Shown here: positions 7,749 through 15,376 of the stretch, piece after piece
Layout: each line of letters starts with the position of its first letter
Position numbering within the stretch: the first letter of the stretch is position 1
Source: an uncultured Mesonia sp.
GTDB lineage: Bacteria; Bacteroidota; Bacteroidia; Flavobacteriales; Flavobacteriaceae
Assembly (NCBI GenBank): GCA_947494545.1
Contig: CANLVH010000002.1
Span: 1 to 64,000 of the forward strand
Reading direction: 5' to 3'
DNA length: 64,000 nucleotides
Program-made: the position numbers and the translations under genes
The notes under the pieces: model-generated
The model's input: only the letters and a program-made list of their open reading frames with translations
What the model was told of the DNA's origin: nothing
Database searches by the model: none

Positions 7749-10700
7749 ATGAAAAAAATTATATTCTTATTCGTTAGTACAATATTTATAAGTCTGAATT
7801 TGCATGCGCAAACGCCCGAGAAGTTTAACTACCAAGGTATTGCCAGGAGCACAAATGGCGAGGCAATGGCCAACCAAAACCTCGGTTTAAAAATTAGTAT
7901 CATGAATGGTGGCACGGCGGTTTATGTAGAGACGCATAACGTTACCACAAACAATTTTGGTTTGTATAATCTTGCTATAGGGGGAGGAACTACTGTTTCC
8001 GGTGCTATGAACAGTGTAGATTGGAGCACGGGCAACAAATTCATCAAAGTACAAATAGATCCAAATGGCGGTAGTTCGTACGCTACTTTGGGTATTACAG
8101 AATTGTTAAGCGTTCCTTACGCAATGTATTCTGCAACTACCGGAAGTGGTGGCGGAGGCGGCGGTAACCCAACCGGAAATGCCGGCGGAGATTTAACCGG
8201 CACTTATCCCAATCCTCAAATTGCCAACAATGCAGTAACTACTGCAAATCTAGAAAATGGCGCGGTTACTTCTGTAAAGATAGACGATATGGGCGCTACC
8301 AACGGACAGGTTTTAAAATATGATGGTACCAACTGGTTGCCAGGAAACGATAATGGCGGGTCAACCGGAACTATTTATACGGCGGGAAATGGAATTAACA
8401 TCTCTGGAGCAGATGAGATTTCAGCCGTTTTGGGTACCGAAATTGAAACCAACGAATTAGAAGATGCGGTTGTAACCGAAGCAAAAATTGCAGACAATGC
8501 AGTAACCTCTGTAAAAATAGACGATATGGGCGCGACTACCGGTCAGTTTTTAAAATGGAATGGCATCAATTGGGTACCAGATAATATAACTGGCGGCTCT
8601 GGCGATAACTGGGGAAGTCAAACCACCGAAACCACCAATAGATTGATAGGGGACGGGACATCCACCAATCCTTTAGACCTTGCCCCACAAGGCGCCACCA
8701 ACGGTCAGGTTTTAAAATGGAACGGTACAACATGGGGACCGGCCAATGACGAAACCGGAACCGGTGGCGGCACTGGAGACGACTGGGGAAACCAAGTAAC
8801 ACAAACAAACACCACCTTAGAAGGAGATGGTACAACAGCAAATCTTTTGGGTGTAGCAGATAACGCGATTACAACTAGTAAATTAGATAATGCAGCCATT
8901 ACCGGCGAGAAAATCAACCAAATGAGTGCCACCAACGGACAGATCTTAAAATGGAACGGCACAACTTGGTTGCCCGCCGATGATGAAACCGGATCTGGAA
9001 GCGGAACCGGTGATGACTGGGGAACTCAAATTGCACAAACCGATGCTACTTTAAATGGCGATGGCACAACCGCCAATCCACTTAGTTTGGCTGATGACGC
9101 AGTTACTTCAGGAAAAATAGATGCAATGGGCGCTACCAATGGGCAAGTTTTAAAATTTGACGGTACCAACTGGATTCCCGGCACAGACGATACCGGTTCT
9201 GCCGGAACAACCTACACGGGGGGCGATGGAATTACTATTTCCGGTTCTGATGAAATTTCTGCTGATCTTGGTACAAACATCGAGACAAATGAAATACAAG
9301 ATGCTGCTGTTACCGGCGAGAAAATTAACCAAATGAGTGCTACCAATGGGCAAATCTTAAAATGGAACGGCACAACTTGGGAACCAGCCGATGACGAAAC
9401 CGGATCTGGAAGCGGAACCGGTGATGACTGGGGCACGCAAACAGCACAAACCGATGCTACTTTAAACGGCGACGGAACAACAGGTAATGAACTCGGTCTT
9501 GCTGATAATGCGGTGACTACTGCAAAAGTTAACAGCAATGCAATTACTTCAGATAAAGTTAACGATGGCGCCATTACTTCTCCAAAAATAGACGCGATGG
9601 GCGCGACAAACGGACAAGTACTTACTTTTGATGGTACTAATTGGATGCCAGACAACATAAGTGGCGACGATTGGGGTAGCCAAACTGTAGAAACTAATGC
9701 TACATTAACCGGAGACGGCACAACAGCTAACGAGCTTGGTCTTGCGCAAAACGGCGCAACAGACGGACAAATTTTATCGTGGAATGATACCAATAGCAAT
9801 TGGTTACCAACAGACCCACCCCCTAGTGGAGATGCTTTTTTTGAAGCGGATGCAGATCAGATTAACTATTCAAACGCTACAGATTTTGGAAAAGACTTTT
9901 TGGTGAACACCAATCATATTGATTACACATCTAGTAATAATAATCCAGAATATAAAATGATGTTTCTGTCTTCTAAAGGTGCATTTCGTGCAGGATATGT
10001 TATTAATGATAAGTGGGATTTAAACAATATAGGTAATTACAGTGTGGCCTTTGGGGCTGGCACTAAAGCCTCTGGTGTAATCTCCACTTCAACAGGTAAT
10101 GCTACAGAAGCCTCGAATTATGCCTCCACCGCCATAGGGAATTATACTATTGCCTCGGGTTATGCCTCCACCGCCATGGGTTATTCTACTGACGCAAGCG
10201 GAAGCAGCTCTACCGCAATGGGATATGCCACTACTGCTTCCGGAAGAGGATCTACCGCAATGGGACAGTATACAAAAGCATTATCTTATTCTGAAACTAC
10301 AATAGGTTCTTTTAACACAGATTATACGCCGGCAAGTGCTAATTCATTTAATATAGCAGACCGTCAATTTACAGTAGGAATTGGGGAAGATGATACAAAC
10401 AGAGCCGACGGGTTTATAGTTATGAAATCTGGTTTGATGACCGCACCAGAATTGACTAACACTTTAATTGACAGTGATCAACAAGCTTTAGTTACAAAAC
10501 AATACTTGGATGATAATGGCAATTTTTTTAAAGCGGATGCCGATAAAATAAGGTATAACGATATCAACAATTTTGATAAGGATTTTCTGGTAAATACAAA
10601 TCAGATTAATCAAGGTTTGGGAGAAGTTTATAAAATGATGTTCATCCCTTCAAAAAACGGAGCATTCCGCGCTGGAAGTACGGAGGGTTTTTTCGGCGGT

Positions 10701-11591
10701 TCAGCTGTGTGGGATTATGATAATATAGGGCTATCTAGTATAGCATTGGGTAAAACCACCGAAGCTTCCGGTGATTTTTCTGTAGCACTGGGAAATTATA
10801 CAGAAGCTTCGGGTAATACCGCCACCGCTATGGGTAATGGATCAAGAGCCTCAGGTGCTCAATCCACAGCAATGGGAAACTTCACAGAAGCTGCGGGTGC
10901 TGGATCTATAGCAATGGGCTATAACAGTCGCGCAGTCGGAGATTACTCCACCGTAATAGGTTCTCATGCCCAAGTAACCAAAGAAGGCGCAATGTATTTA
11001 GCAGATCACAGTAGAACTGATATAACTATAGACACTAGAGTAACGGCAAATAGATTTTACGCTCGATTTGACAATGGGTATTATTTATATACAGATGGTT
11101 TAGCAGATATAGGTATCTATATGCAACACGGCGATAACTCGTGGAGCACCATTTCCGATAGAAATAAAAAAGAAAACATAAAACTTGCAAAGGGAAATTA
11201 TTTTATAGAAAGCATTAAAAAAATGCCTCTTGGCAGTTGGAATTATATTGGTCAGGACAAAAAGAAATACCGTCACTGGGGACCAATGGCACAAGATTTT
11301 CATAAATATTTTGGCGAAGATGGTATTGGCACCATCGGGAACGATACCACTATTGCCAGCGCCGATATAGACGGCGTGATGATGATTGCTATACAGCAAC
11401 TAGGTAGAGAAAACGATTCGTTAAAAAATAAAATTGCTAGTCTTAAAAAAGAAATGAAGCAACAAGCGTTAATTTTGGAAGCTAAAGCAGAAAACTTTGA
11501 TAAAGCTAAAGGTAAATTAGAAGAACGTTTATCTAAAATAGAAGCGCTAATTGAGCAAAGAAATAGGGATAAAAAATACGTGAAAAATTAA
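7749..11591 (+). CDS. Modular surface fibre: YadA-like heads, S74 chaperone end
   Basis: This 1280-aa secreted protein has a signal peptide (1-20, ending LHAQ). An N-terminal beta domain beginning TPEKFNYQGIARSTNGEA follows. Residues about 181-690 hold eight copies of a GATNGQVLKWNGTTWxP unit and five copies of GDDWGxQ...TLxGDGTT. Two copies of a unit starting FFxADADxI (about 698 and 926) each lead into a YadA-type head of 14-residue SxAMGxxTxASG repeats (about 763-852 and 995-1074). The C-terminus has STISDRNKKENI (about 1134), typical of the endosialidase intramolecular chaperone (Peptidase_S74), then a coiled coil. In known relatives this domain drives trimerisation and self-cleaves. I infer a trimeric adhesin or tail-fibre-like filament. 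A terminator follows. Confidence 0.85.
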   Translation: MKKIIFLFVSTIFISLNLHAQTPEKFNYQGIARSTNGEAMANQNLGLKISIMNGGTAVYVETHNVTTNNFGLYNLAIGGGTTVSGAMNSVDWSTGNKFIKVQIDPNGGSSYATLGITELLSVPYAMYSATTGSGGGGGGNPTGNAGGDLTGTYPNPQIANNAVTTANLENGAVTSVKIDDMGATNGQVLKYDGTNWLPGNDNGGSTGTIYTAGNGINISGADEISAVLGTEIETNELEDAVVTEAKIADNAVTSVKIDDMGATTGQFLKWNGINWVPDNITGGSGDNWGSQTTETTNRLIGDGTSTNPLDLAPQGATNGQVLKWNGTTWGPANDETGTGGGTGDDWGNQVTQTNTTLEGDGTTANLLGVADNAITTSKLDNAAITGEKINQMSATNGQILKWNGTTWLPADDETGSGSGTGDDWGTQIAQTDATLNGDGTTANPLSLADDAVTSGKIDAMGATNGQVLKFDGTNWIPGTDDTGSAGTTYTGGDGITISGSDEISADLGTNIETNEIQDAAVTGEKINQMSATNGQILKWNGTTWEPADDETGSGSGTGDDWGTQTAQTDATLNGDGTTGNELGLADNAVTTAKVNSNAITSDKVNDGAITSPKIDAMGATNGQVLTFDGTNWMPDNISGDDWGSQTVETNATLTGDGTTANELGLAQNGATDGQILSWNDTNSNWLPTDPPPSGDAFFEADADQINYSNATDFGKDFLVNTNHIDYTSSNNNPEYKMMFLSSKGAFRAGYVINDKWDLNNIGNYSVAFGAGTKASGVISTSTGNATEASNYASTAIGNYTIASGYASTAMGYSTDASGSSSTAMGYATTASGRGSTAMGQYTKALSYSETTIGSFNTDYTPASANSFNIADRQFTVGIGEDDTNRADGFIVMKSGLMTAPELTNTLIDSDQQALVTKQYLDDNGNFFKADADKIRYNDINNFDKDFLVNTNQINQGLGEVYKMMFIPSKNGAFRAGSTEGFFGGSAVWDYDNIGLSSIALGKTTEASGDFSVALGNYTEASGNTATAMGNGSRASGAQSTAMGNFTEAAGAGSIAMGYNSRAVGDYSTVIGSHAQVTKEGAMYLADHSRTDITIDTRVTANRFYARFDNGYYLYTDGLADIGIYMQHGDNSWSTISDRNKKENIKLAKGNYFIESIKKMPLGSWNYIGQDKKKYRHWGPMAQDFHKYFGEDGIGTIGNDTTIASADIDGVMMIAIQQLGRENDSLKNKIASLKKEMKQQALILEAKAENFDKAKGKLEERLSKIEALIEQRNRDKKYVKN
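8289..9810 (+). repeat. Intragenic tandem repeats of the fibre gene
   Basis: Eight related blocks of about 60 bp encode xGATNGQxLKxxGTxWxP and alternate with GDDWG...GDGTT blocks. Copies near 8927-9030 and 9338-9430 are almost identical at the DNA level. They can recombine and change fibre length. Confidence 0.8.
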
Positions 11592-12045
11592 TTTCTATAG
11601 CTTGTTTTCAAAACTAATTAAAGCCTGTTTAAAATCTAAACAGGCTTTGTTTTTTTATAGAAAATTGTTGTTTATTGTGGTAGGGTGATACCTGGAATCG
11701 CAAACAGCAGTTCATCACCAAAATCCGTAAACCTCACCAATCAGTTTTAGGATAAATTCTATGCCAGTAAATCTAAAACTAGGTCGGCAGTATTTACATA
11801 TACAGTTTTATATACAGTTTAAAGCTTTTAGAAAAAATATAAATTAACTATTGTTAGCGAATATAGTAATAAGAAATAAAAAGTGTTTTTTATAGCTAAA
11901 GCGGAATAACATAAACAAAACAAAAAATGCATTTTTTAAAGTTACCCATTTGTCTAAGCCAATAAAATTGGTACATTTAAAACTTGATAAAATTGAAGTT
12001 TTTAAATTATGAGAATTTTTGTGGCAATTTTTTATTTACCGTATA
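11592..12045. other. 454-bp interval: terminator plus AT-rich leader
   Basis: Beyond the fibre-gene terminator (11620-11657), I see only AT-rich sequence with a short direct repeat, tatacagttt, near 11800-11820. No gene is visible. The promoter of the next gene should lie toward the right end. Confidence 0.4.
11620..11657 (+). terminator. Rho-independent terminator of the fibre gene
   Basis: A perfect 12-bp stem (11620-11631 with 11637-11648) closes on a 5-nt loop and is followed by a run of Ts. It lies 29 bp after the fibre stop codon. Confidence 0.85.
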
Positions 12046-12351
12046 ATGGGAAGTTTAGTAATTAAGCGCGAAAACGAAATTATAAATGCGTTTTTTGATT
12101 TTCATATTTTTATTAACAGCAAACGCGTTGGTAGCATTTCTAACAACAGCACAAGACAATGGCAACTACCGCCCGGCAATTATACTATAGAGGCTAAAGG
12201 AGGTTATTATGTGCAATCACAAAAATTAAAAATAGAAATAAAAACAGACGAAATTAAAGCCTATAAAGTAGGCAGTTTTGGAAAAAGCTATATCAATTCT
12301 TTTTTACAGTTTAAACCGCTTTACAGAAATTTTGATAACAAGTTTCGCTAA
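12046..12351 (+). CDS. Small beta-rich protein, function unknown
   Basis: I chose ATG 12046 (MGSLVIKREN, 101 aa) over the in-frame GTG 27 nt upstream because the extra residues look untranslated. There is no signal peptide. The middle reads INSKRVGSISNNSTRQWQLP, then PGNYTIEAKG and strongly alternating strands. This resembles the small beta-sandwich (PEGA-like) pattern in which a ligand-facing strand is followed by a PPGxY turn. It precedes a PH-domain gene by about 90 bp. No specific function is supported. Confidence 0.6.
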   Translation: MGSLVIKRENEIINAFFDFHIFINSKRVGSISNNSTRQWQLPPGNYTIEAKGGYYVQSQKLKIEIKTDEIKAYKVGSFGKSYINSFLQFKPLYRNFDNKFR

Positions 12352-12443
12352 AGCTAATTGTAAATAATTAAGATTCTTTTCTTTATATAAGAATGAATTT
12401 TGCAAAAAATAACTATATTACCTCAATAAATCACAATTTTTTT

Positions 12444-12824
12444 ATGGGCATACTAAATAAATTAATGAGAAATGCGGGAGAAGTTTCTTCCGAAAAGCTA
12501 ACCGAAAAATTTGGCGCATTACTCATTCCTAATGAGCAGATAGAATTAGGTTTTAAACTATTACGCGATACATTTATTTTTACTAATAAGCGCCTAATTT
12601 TAATAGACGTACAAGGTTTTACCGGCAGTAAACAAGAGTATCTGAGTTTGCCGTATAAAAGTATTTCCAGATTTTCATTAGAAACAGCCGGTACATTCGA
12701 TTTGGATGCAGAGTTGAAAATTTGGGTTTCCAGTGAGGCCAATCCGTCGGTTAGTAAAAAATTTAATAAAAGCATAGATGTTTACGCGGTACAAAAATTC
12801 TTAGCCGAAAAAATCTTAACCTAA
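12444..12824 (+). CDS. Bacterial PH-domain protein (bPH_1 type)
   Basis: The 126-aa product starts at ATG 12444 (MGILNKLMRNAGEV). The upstream 17 codons to ATG 12393 are probably leader. The sequence LLRDTFIFTNKRLILIDVQG followed by KQEYLSLPYKSISRF is the hallmark of the bPH_1 family (PF08000, formerly DUF1696), a bacterial pleckstrin-homology fold. No membrane segment or catalytic motif is visible. The function of bPH_1 proteins is poorly known. A frameshifted small membrane protein follows 13 bp downstream. Confidence 0.8.
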   Translation: MGILNKLMRNAGEVSSEKLTEKFGALLIPNEQIELGFKLLRDTFIFTNKRLILIDVQGFTGSKQEYLSLPYKSISRFSLETAGTFDLDAELKIWVSSEANPSVSKKFNKSIDVYAVQKFLAEKILT

Positions 12825-12837
12825 TTTCTATTTACAA

Positions 12838-13018
12838 ATGAGAAAAATAAAGCAAAATGATCCTCTAACCTTTTTTGGTATTTTGTTTTTAGCCTTCGGG
12901 ATAACCTATTTAAACTTTGATGGGGCTAGAACATAATTATAAAGCATACACAGCTATTTTACTTGGCGGAATACTAAGTGTTATTTCTTTGCGGAATAAA
13001 CTAAAAATACAGAAATAG
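12838..13018 (+). pseudogene. Frameshifted small two-helix membrane protein
   Basis: ATG 12838 opens MRKIKQNDPLTFFGILFLAF, and this frame stops at 12934. A second frame stays open from there to 13018 and reads NYKAYTAILLGGILSVISL plus a short basic tail. Removing four bases (ACAT, 12931-12934) or one base joins the two into about 59 aa with two hydrophobic helices. Joining gives a sensible small membrane protein, so I read this as a broken gene. It follows the PH-domain gene closely and may have been in its operon. Confidence 0.5.
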
Positions 13019-13035
13019 GCAGGAAATAAACTTTG

Positions 13036-13191
13036 TTACTTTCCGGCTAAAAAATCTACAAATTTCTCCCATAAATTTTTCTTTGGCAGATTATCTACGT
13101 ATTGGTCGTCGTCACTGGTATCCTGTTGAAACTTCTCGCGTGTTTTTTTATCGCCTACCGGTTGTTTTTCATTTGTGTCTTTCGATTCCAT
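13036..13191 (-). CDS. Small acidic hydrophilic protein (51 aa)
   Basis: A 51-codon frame with ATG (complement of 13189-13191) encodes MESKDTNEKQPVGDKK, then an acidic DTSDDDQYVDNLP segment and an amphipathic end, LWEKFVDFLAGK. Codon use matches the neighbours and it fills an otherwise empty gap. There is no signal peptide or membrane segment. It may be co-oriented with the NlpC/P60 and thiolase genes. The function is unknown. Confidence 0.6.
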   Translation of the reverse strand: MESKDTNEKQPVGDKKTREKFQQDTSDDDQYVDNLPKKNLWEKFVDFLAGK

Positions 13192-13311
13192 AACAAATCT
13201 TCTTTAAAATTTTTAAAGAAAGTTATGCAAAACACATTATTTATAAAGACGTATTTTGCTTTCTTTAACAATTGTTTTCAGTAGAGAAAAACCACGAATT
13301 ATATAAAATAA

Positions 13312-14064
13312 CTAATCAATAATTTTCTTAATCACTCGTAGATTATGGGTGTAGCGTTTTGTATCGGTATTAAAAATGCCGGTATGGTCTAATCTGTCTA
13401 TTCGTACTTTGCCGTGGGCGTGAACAATGTAATTATCTGGCATGATAATACCTACGTGAATAATTTCTCCTTCGTTATTATCAAAAAATGCTAAGTCTGC
13501 GGGTGTACTTTCTTCAATAAAACTAAGCGCTTCGCCTTGTTTAGCTTGTTGCGAAGCATCTCTAAATAAACGATATCCGTTTAATTTATACACCATTTGT
13601 GTAAGTCCGCTACAATCTATTCCAAACGGAGATTTGCCACCCCAAAGATAAGGTGCGTTCATATAGAGCATAGCGGTTTCTAGAACGCTGGTTCTATTTT
13701 TAATTCCGCTTAAGCTGCGACCTTCATAATGATGTTCTAAAAGTTTACCGGCTGCAATATTTGCACCTAAACAAACCGGAAGAAGGGAGTTGGTATTGCT
13801 TACGGCAAATTCTACTAAATCTGATACAAAGATGCCGGGTTGTTCTTCTAACTGTTGGTAAGTATTTTCTTCTATCGCTAAATATTGCTTATTGTCTAGC
13901 CAACCTTCGTAAGCATCAAAAGCAATACGGATTTTGCTCCAATTTTTTCGTTTTTCTAAAACTTTAAAATGATCACCATATAAAAGTTGGGTTACCATTT
14001 CGCTTGTGTCTGCGGCTTCTAATCTAACCGGCACAATATTGAGGTTACAAATTCCGTATTGCAT
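13312..14064 (-). CDS. C40 family peptidase (NlpC/P60) with SH3-like domain
   Basis: The 250-aa protein begins with an SH3-like region (about 1-65, with KVLEKRKNWSKIRI). It ends with an NlpC/P60 cysteine peptidase domain (about 120-248). The catalytic Cys151 lies in GIDCSGL, and His203 lies in the IIHVGI strand. A second histidine cluster is VHAHG (215-217). Family members cleave peptide bonds in peptidoglycan stem peptides, often gamma-D-Glu-diaminopimelate. No signal peptide is visible, so it may act on imported muropeptides in the cytoplasm. It follows the thiolase gene by 19 bp and is probably co-transcribed with it. Confidence 0.88.
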   Translation of the reverse strand: MQYGICNLNIVPVRLEAADTSEMVTQLLYGDHFKVLEKRKNWSKIRIAFDAYEGWLDNKQYLAIEENTYQQLEEQPGIFVSDLVEFAVSNTNSLLPVCLGANIAAGKLLEHHYEGRSLSGIKNRTSVLETAMLYMNAPYLWGGKSPFGIDCSGLTQMVYKLNGYRLFRDASQQAKQGEALSFIEESTPADLAFFDNNEGEIIHVGIIMPDNYIVHAHGKVRIDRLDHTGIFNTDTKRYTHNLRVIKKIID

Positions 14065-14083
14065 TTATATCCAAAAAATAAAG

Positions 14084-15262
14084 TTAGCTTCTTTCTATAA
14101 CCATTGCAGATGCGCCACCACCGCCATTACAAATAGCTGCAGCACCAACTTTGGCATTGTTTTGTTTTAAGACATTCATTAAAGTAATTAAAATACGCAC
14201 GCCAGAGCAACCCAATGGGTGACCTAAAGAAACAGCGCCGCCGTTTACATTTACTTTTTTATTATCTAAACCTAAGATTTTAATATTTGCCAAACCAACA
14301 ACAGAGAAAGCTTCGTTAAACTCAAAATAATCTACTTGGTCTAAGCTAATTCCTGCTTTATCTATTGCTTTTGGTAAAGCTTTAGAAGGAGCAGTGGTAA
14401 ACCATTTTGGTTCTTGTGCAGCATCTGCATAAGATTTTATGGTTGCCAAAGGTTTAAGCCCTAATTCTTCTGCTTTTTCTTTGCTCATTAAAACTACCGC
14501 ACCGGCGCCATCATTAATGGTAGAGGCATTGGCTGCAGTTACAGTACCTTCTTTACTAAATGCGGGTCGTAAAGAACCTACTTTTTCCATTTTAATGTTT
14601 TTGTATTCTTCGTCTTCGGCAAAGATTTTTGGTTCTCCTCTTCGTTGTGGTACTTCTACAGGAACAACTTCGTCTTTAAAGTAACCTTTTTCCCAAGCTT
14701 TTTTAGAGCGTTTATACGATTCTAAAGCAAACTCGTCTTGGTCTTCTCTAGAAAATTCATATTCTTTTGCGCATAAGTCTGCACAAACCCCCATAGCATT
14801 ATTATCATAAGCATCTACCAAACCGTCTTTTTGCAAACCATCTTCCATAGTTGCGGGACCAAATTTTTTGCCCTTGCGCATATGTACGTAGTGCGGTATC
14901 ATACTCATATTTTCCATTCCACCGGCTACAATAATATCTGCATCTCCTAAGGCAATGGCTTGCGCGCCTTGCATTACGGCTTTCATTCCGCTGGCGCAAA
15001 CTTTATTTATGGTGGTACAAGGTACACTTTCAGGAATACCGGCTTCTAATGCTGCTTGGCGTGCGGGAGCTTGTCCAACACCGGCTTGCACCACGTTACC
15101 CATTAATACTTCTTGAACTTGATCTGCTTGTAGATTTATTTTATTTAAAGCGCCTTTTATGGCAACGGCTCCTAATTTTGGGGCAGCCACAGAAGATAAA
15201 CTTCCCAAAAAACTACCAATAGGAGTTCTTGCAGCGCTTACAATTACAACTTCTTTACTCAT
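14084..15262 (-). CDS. Acetyl-CoA C-acyltransferase (thiolase)
   Basis: This 392-aa thiolase is full length. It has nucleophile Cys89 in NKVCASGMK, His348 in GHPLGCSG and the second catalytic Cys378 in CNGGGGAS. It should condense or cleave acyl-CoA plus acetyl-CoA in the cytoplasm. The size and GHPxGxSG motif fit biosynthetic AtoB-like acetoacetyl-CoA thiolases as well as the degradative type, and sequence alone does not settle which. It is upstream of, and probably co-transcribed with, the NlpC/P60 gene. Confidence 0.9.
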   Translation of the reverse strand: MSKEVVIVSAARTPIGSFLGSLSSVAAPKLGAVAIKGALNKINLQADQVQEVLMGNVVQAGVGQAPARQAALEAGIPESVPCTTINKVCASGMKAVMQGAQAIALGDADIIVAGGMENMSMIPHYVHMRKGKKFGPATMEDGLQKDGLVDAYDNNAMGVCADLCAKEYEFSREDQDEFALESYKRSKKAWEKGYFKDEVVPVEVPQRRGEPKIFAEDEEYKNIKMEKVGSLRPAFSKEGTVTAANASTINDGAGAVVLMSKEKAEELGLKPLATIKSYADAAQEPKWFTTAPSKALPKAIDKAGISLDQVDYFEFNEAFSVVGLANIKILGLDNKKVNVNGGAVSLGHPLGCSGVRILITLMNVLKQNNAKVGAAAICNGGGGASAMVIERS

Positions 15263-15349
15263 TGTACAAAATTTTAGTTACTAGTTTTGCGAATTTAATC
15301 AAATTATAAAGAACATACGAACCTACCTATAAATACTTATATTTTTTAG

Positions 15350-15357
15350 TACATTTG
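15350..15357 (+). promoter_or_regulatory. -7 box of the PgpH-like gene
   Basis: TACATTTG matches the Bacteroidota -7 consensus TAnnTTTG and ends 19 nt before the ATG. No clear -33 TTTG is present. Confidence 0.45.
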
Positions 15358-15376
15358 AGATTGTCAAGTTTTATAT

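Noticed and set aside
9212..9799. 195-aa minus-strand frame under the fibre repeats
   Set aside because: It and the shorter antisense frames at 8566-8962 mirror the fibre repeats. They have no start context of their own, and repeated Thr/Gly codons keep the antisense frame open.
8289..9810. CRISPR-like regular repeats
   Set aside because: The repeats vary, are in frame and encode a repeating protein unit. There are no uniform spacers and no cas genes.
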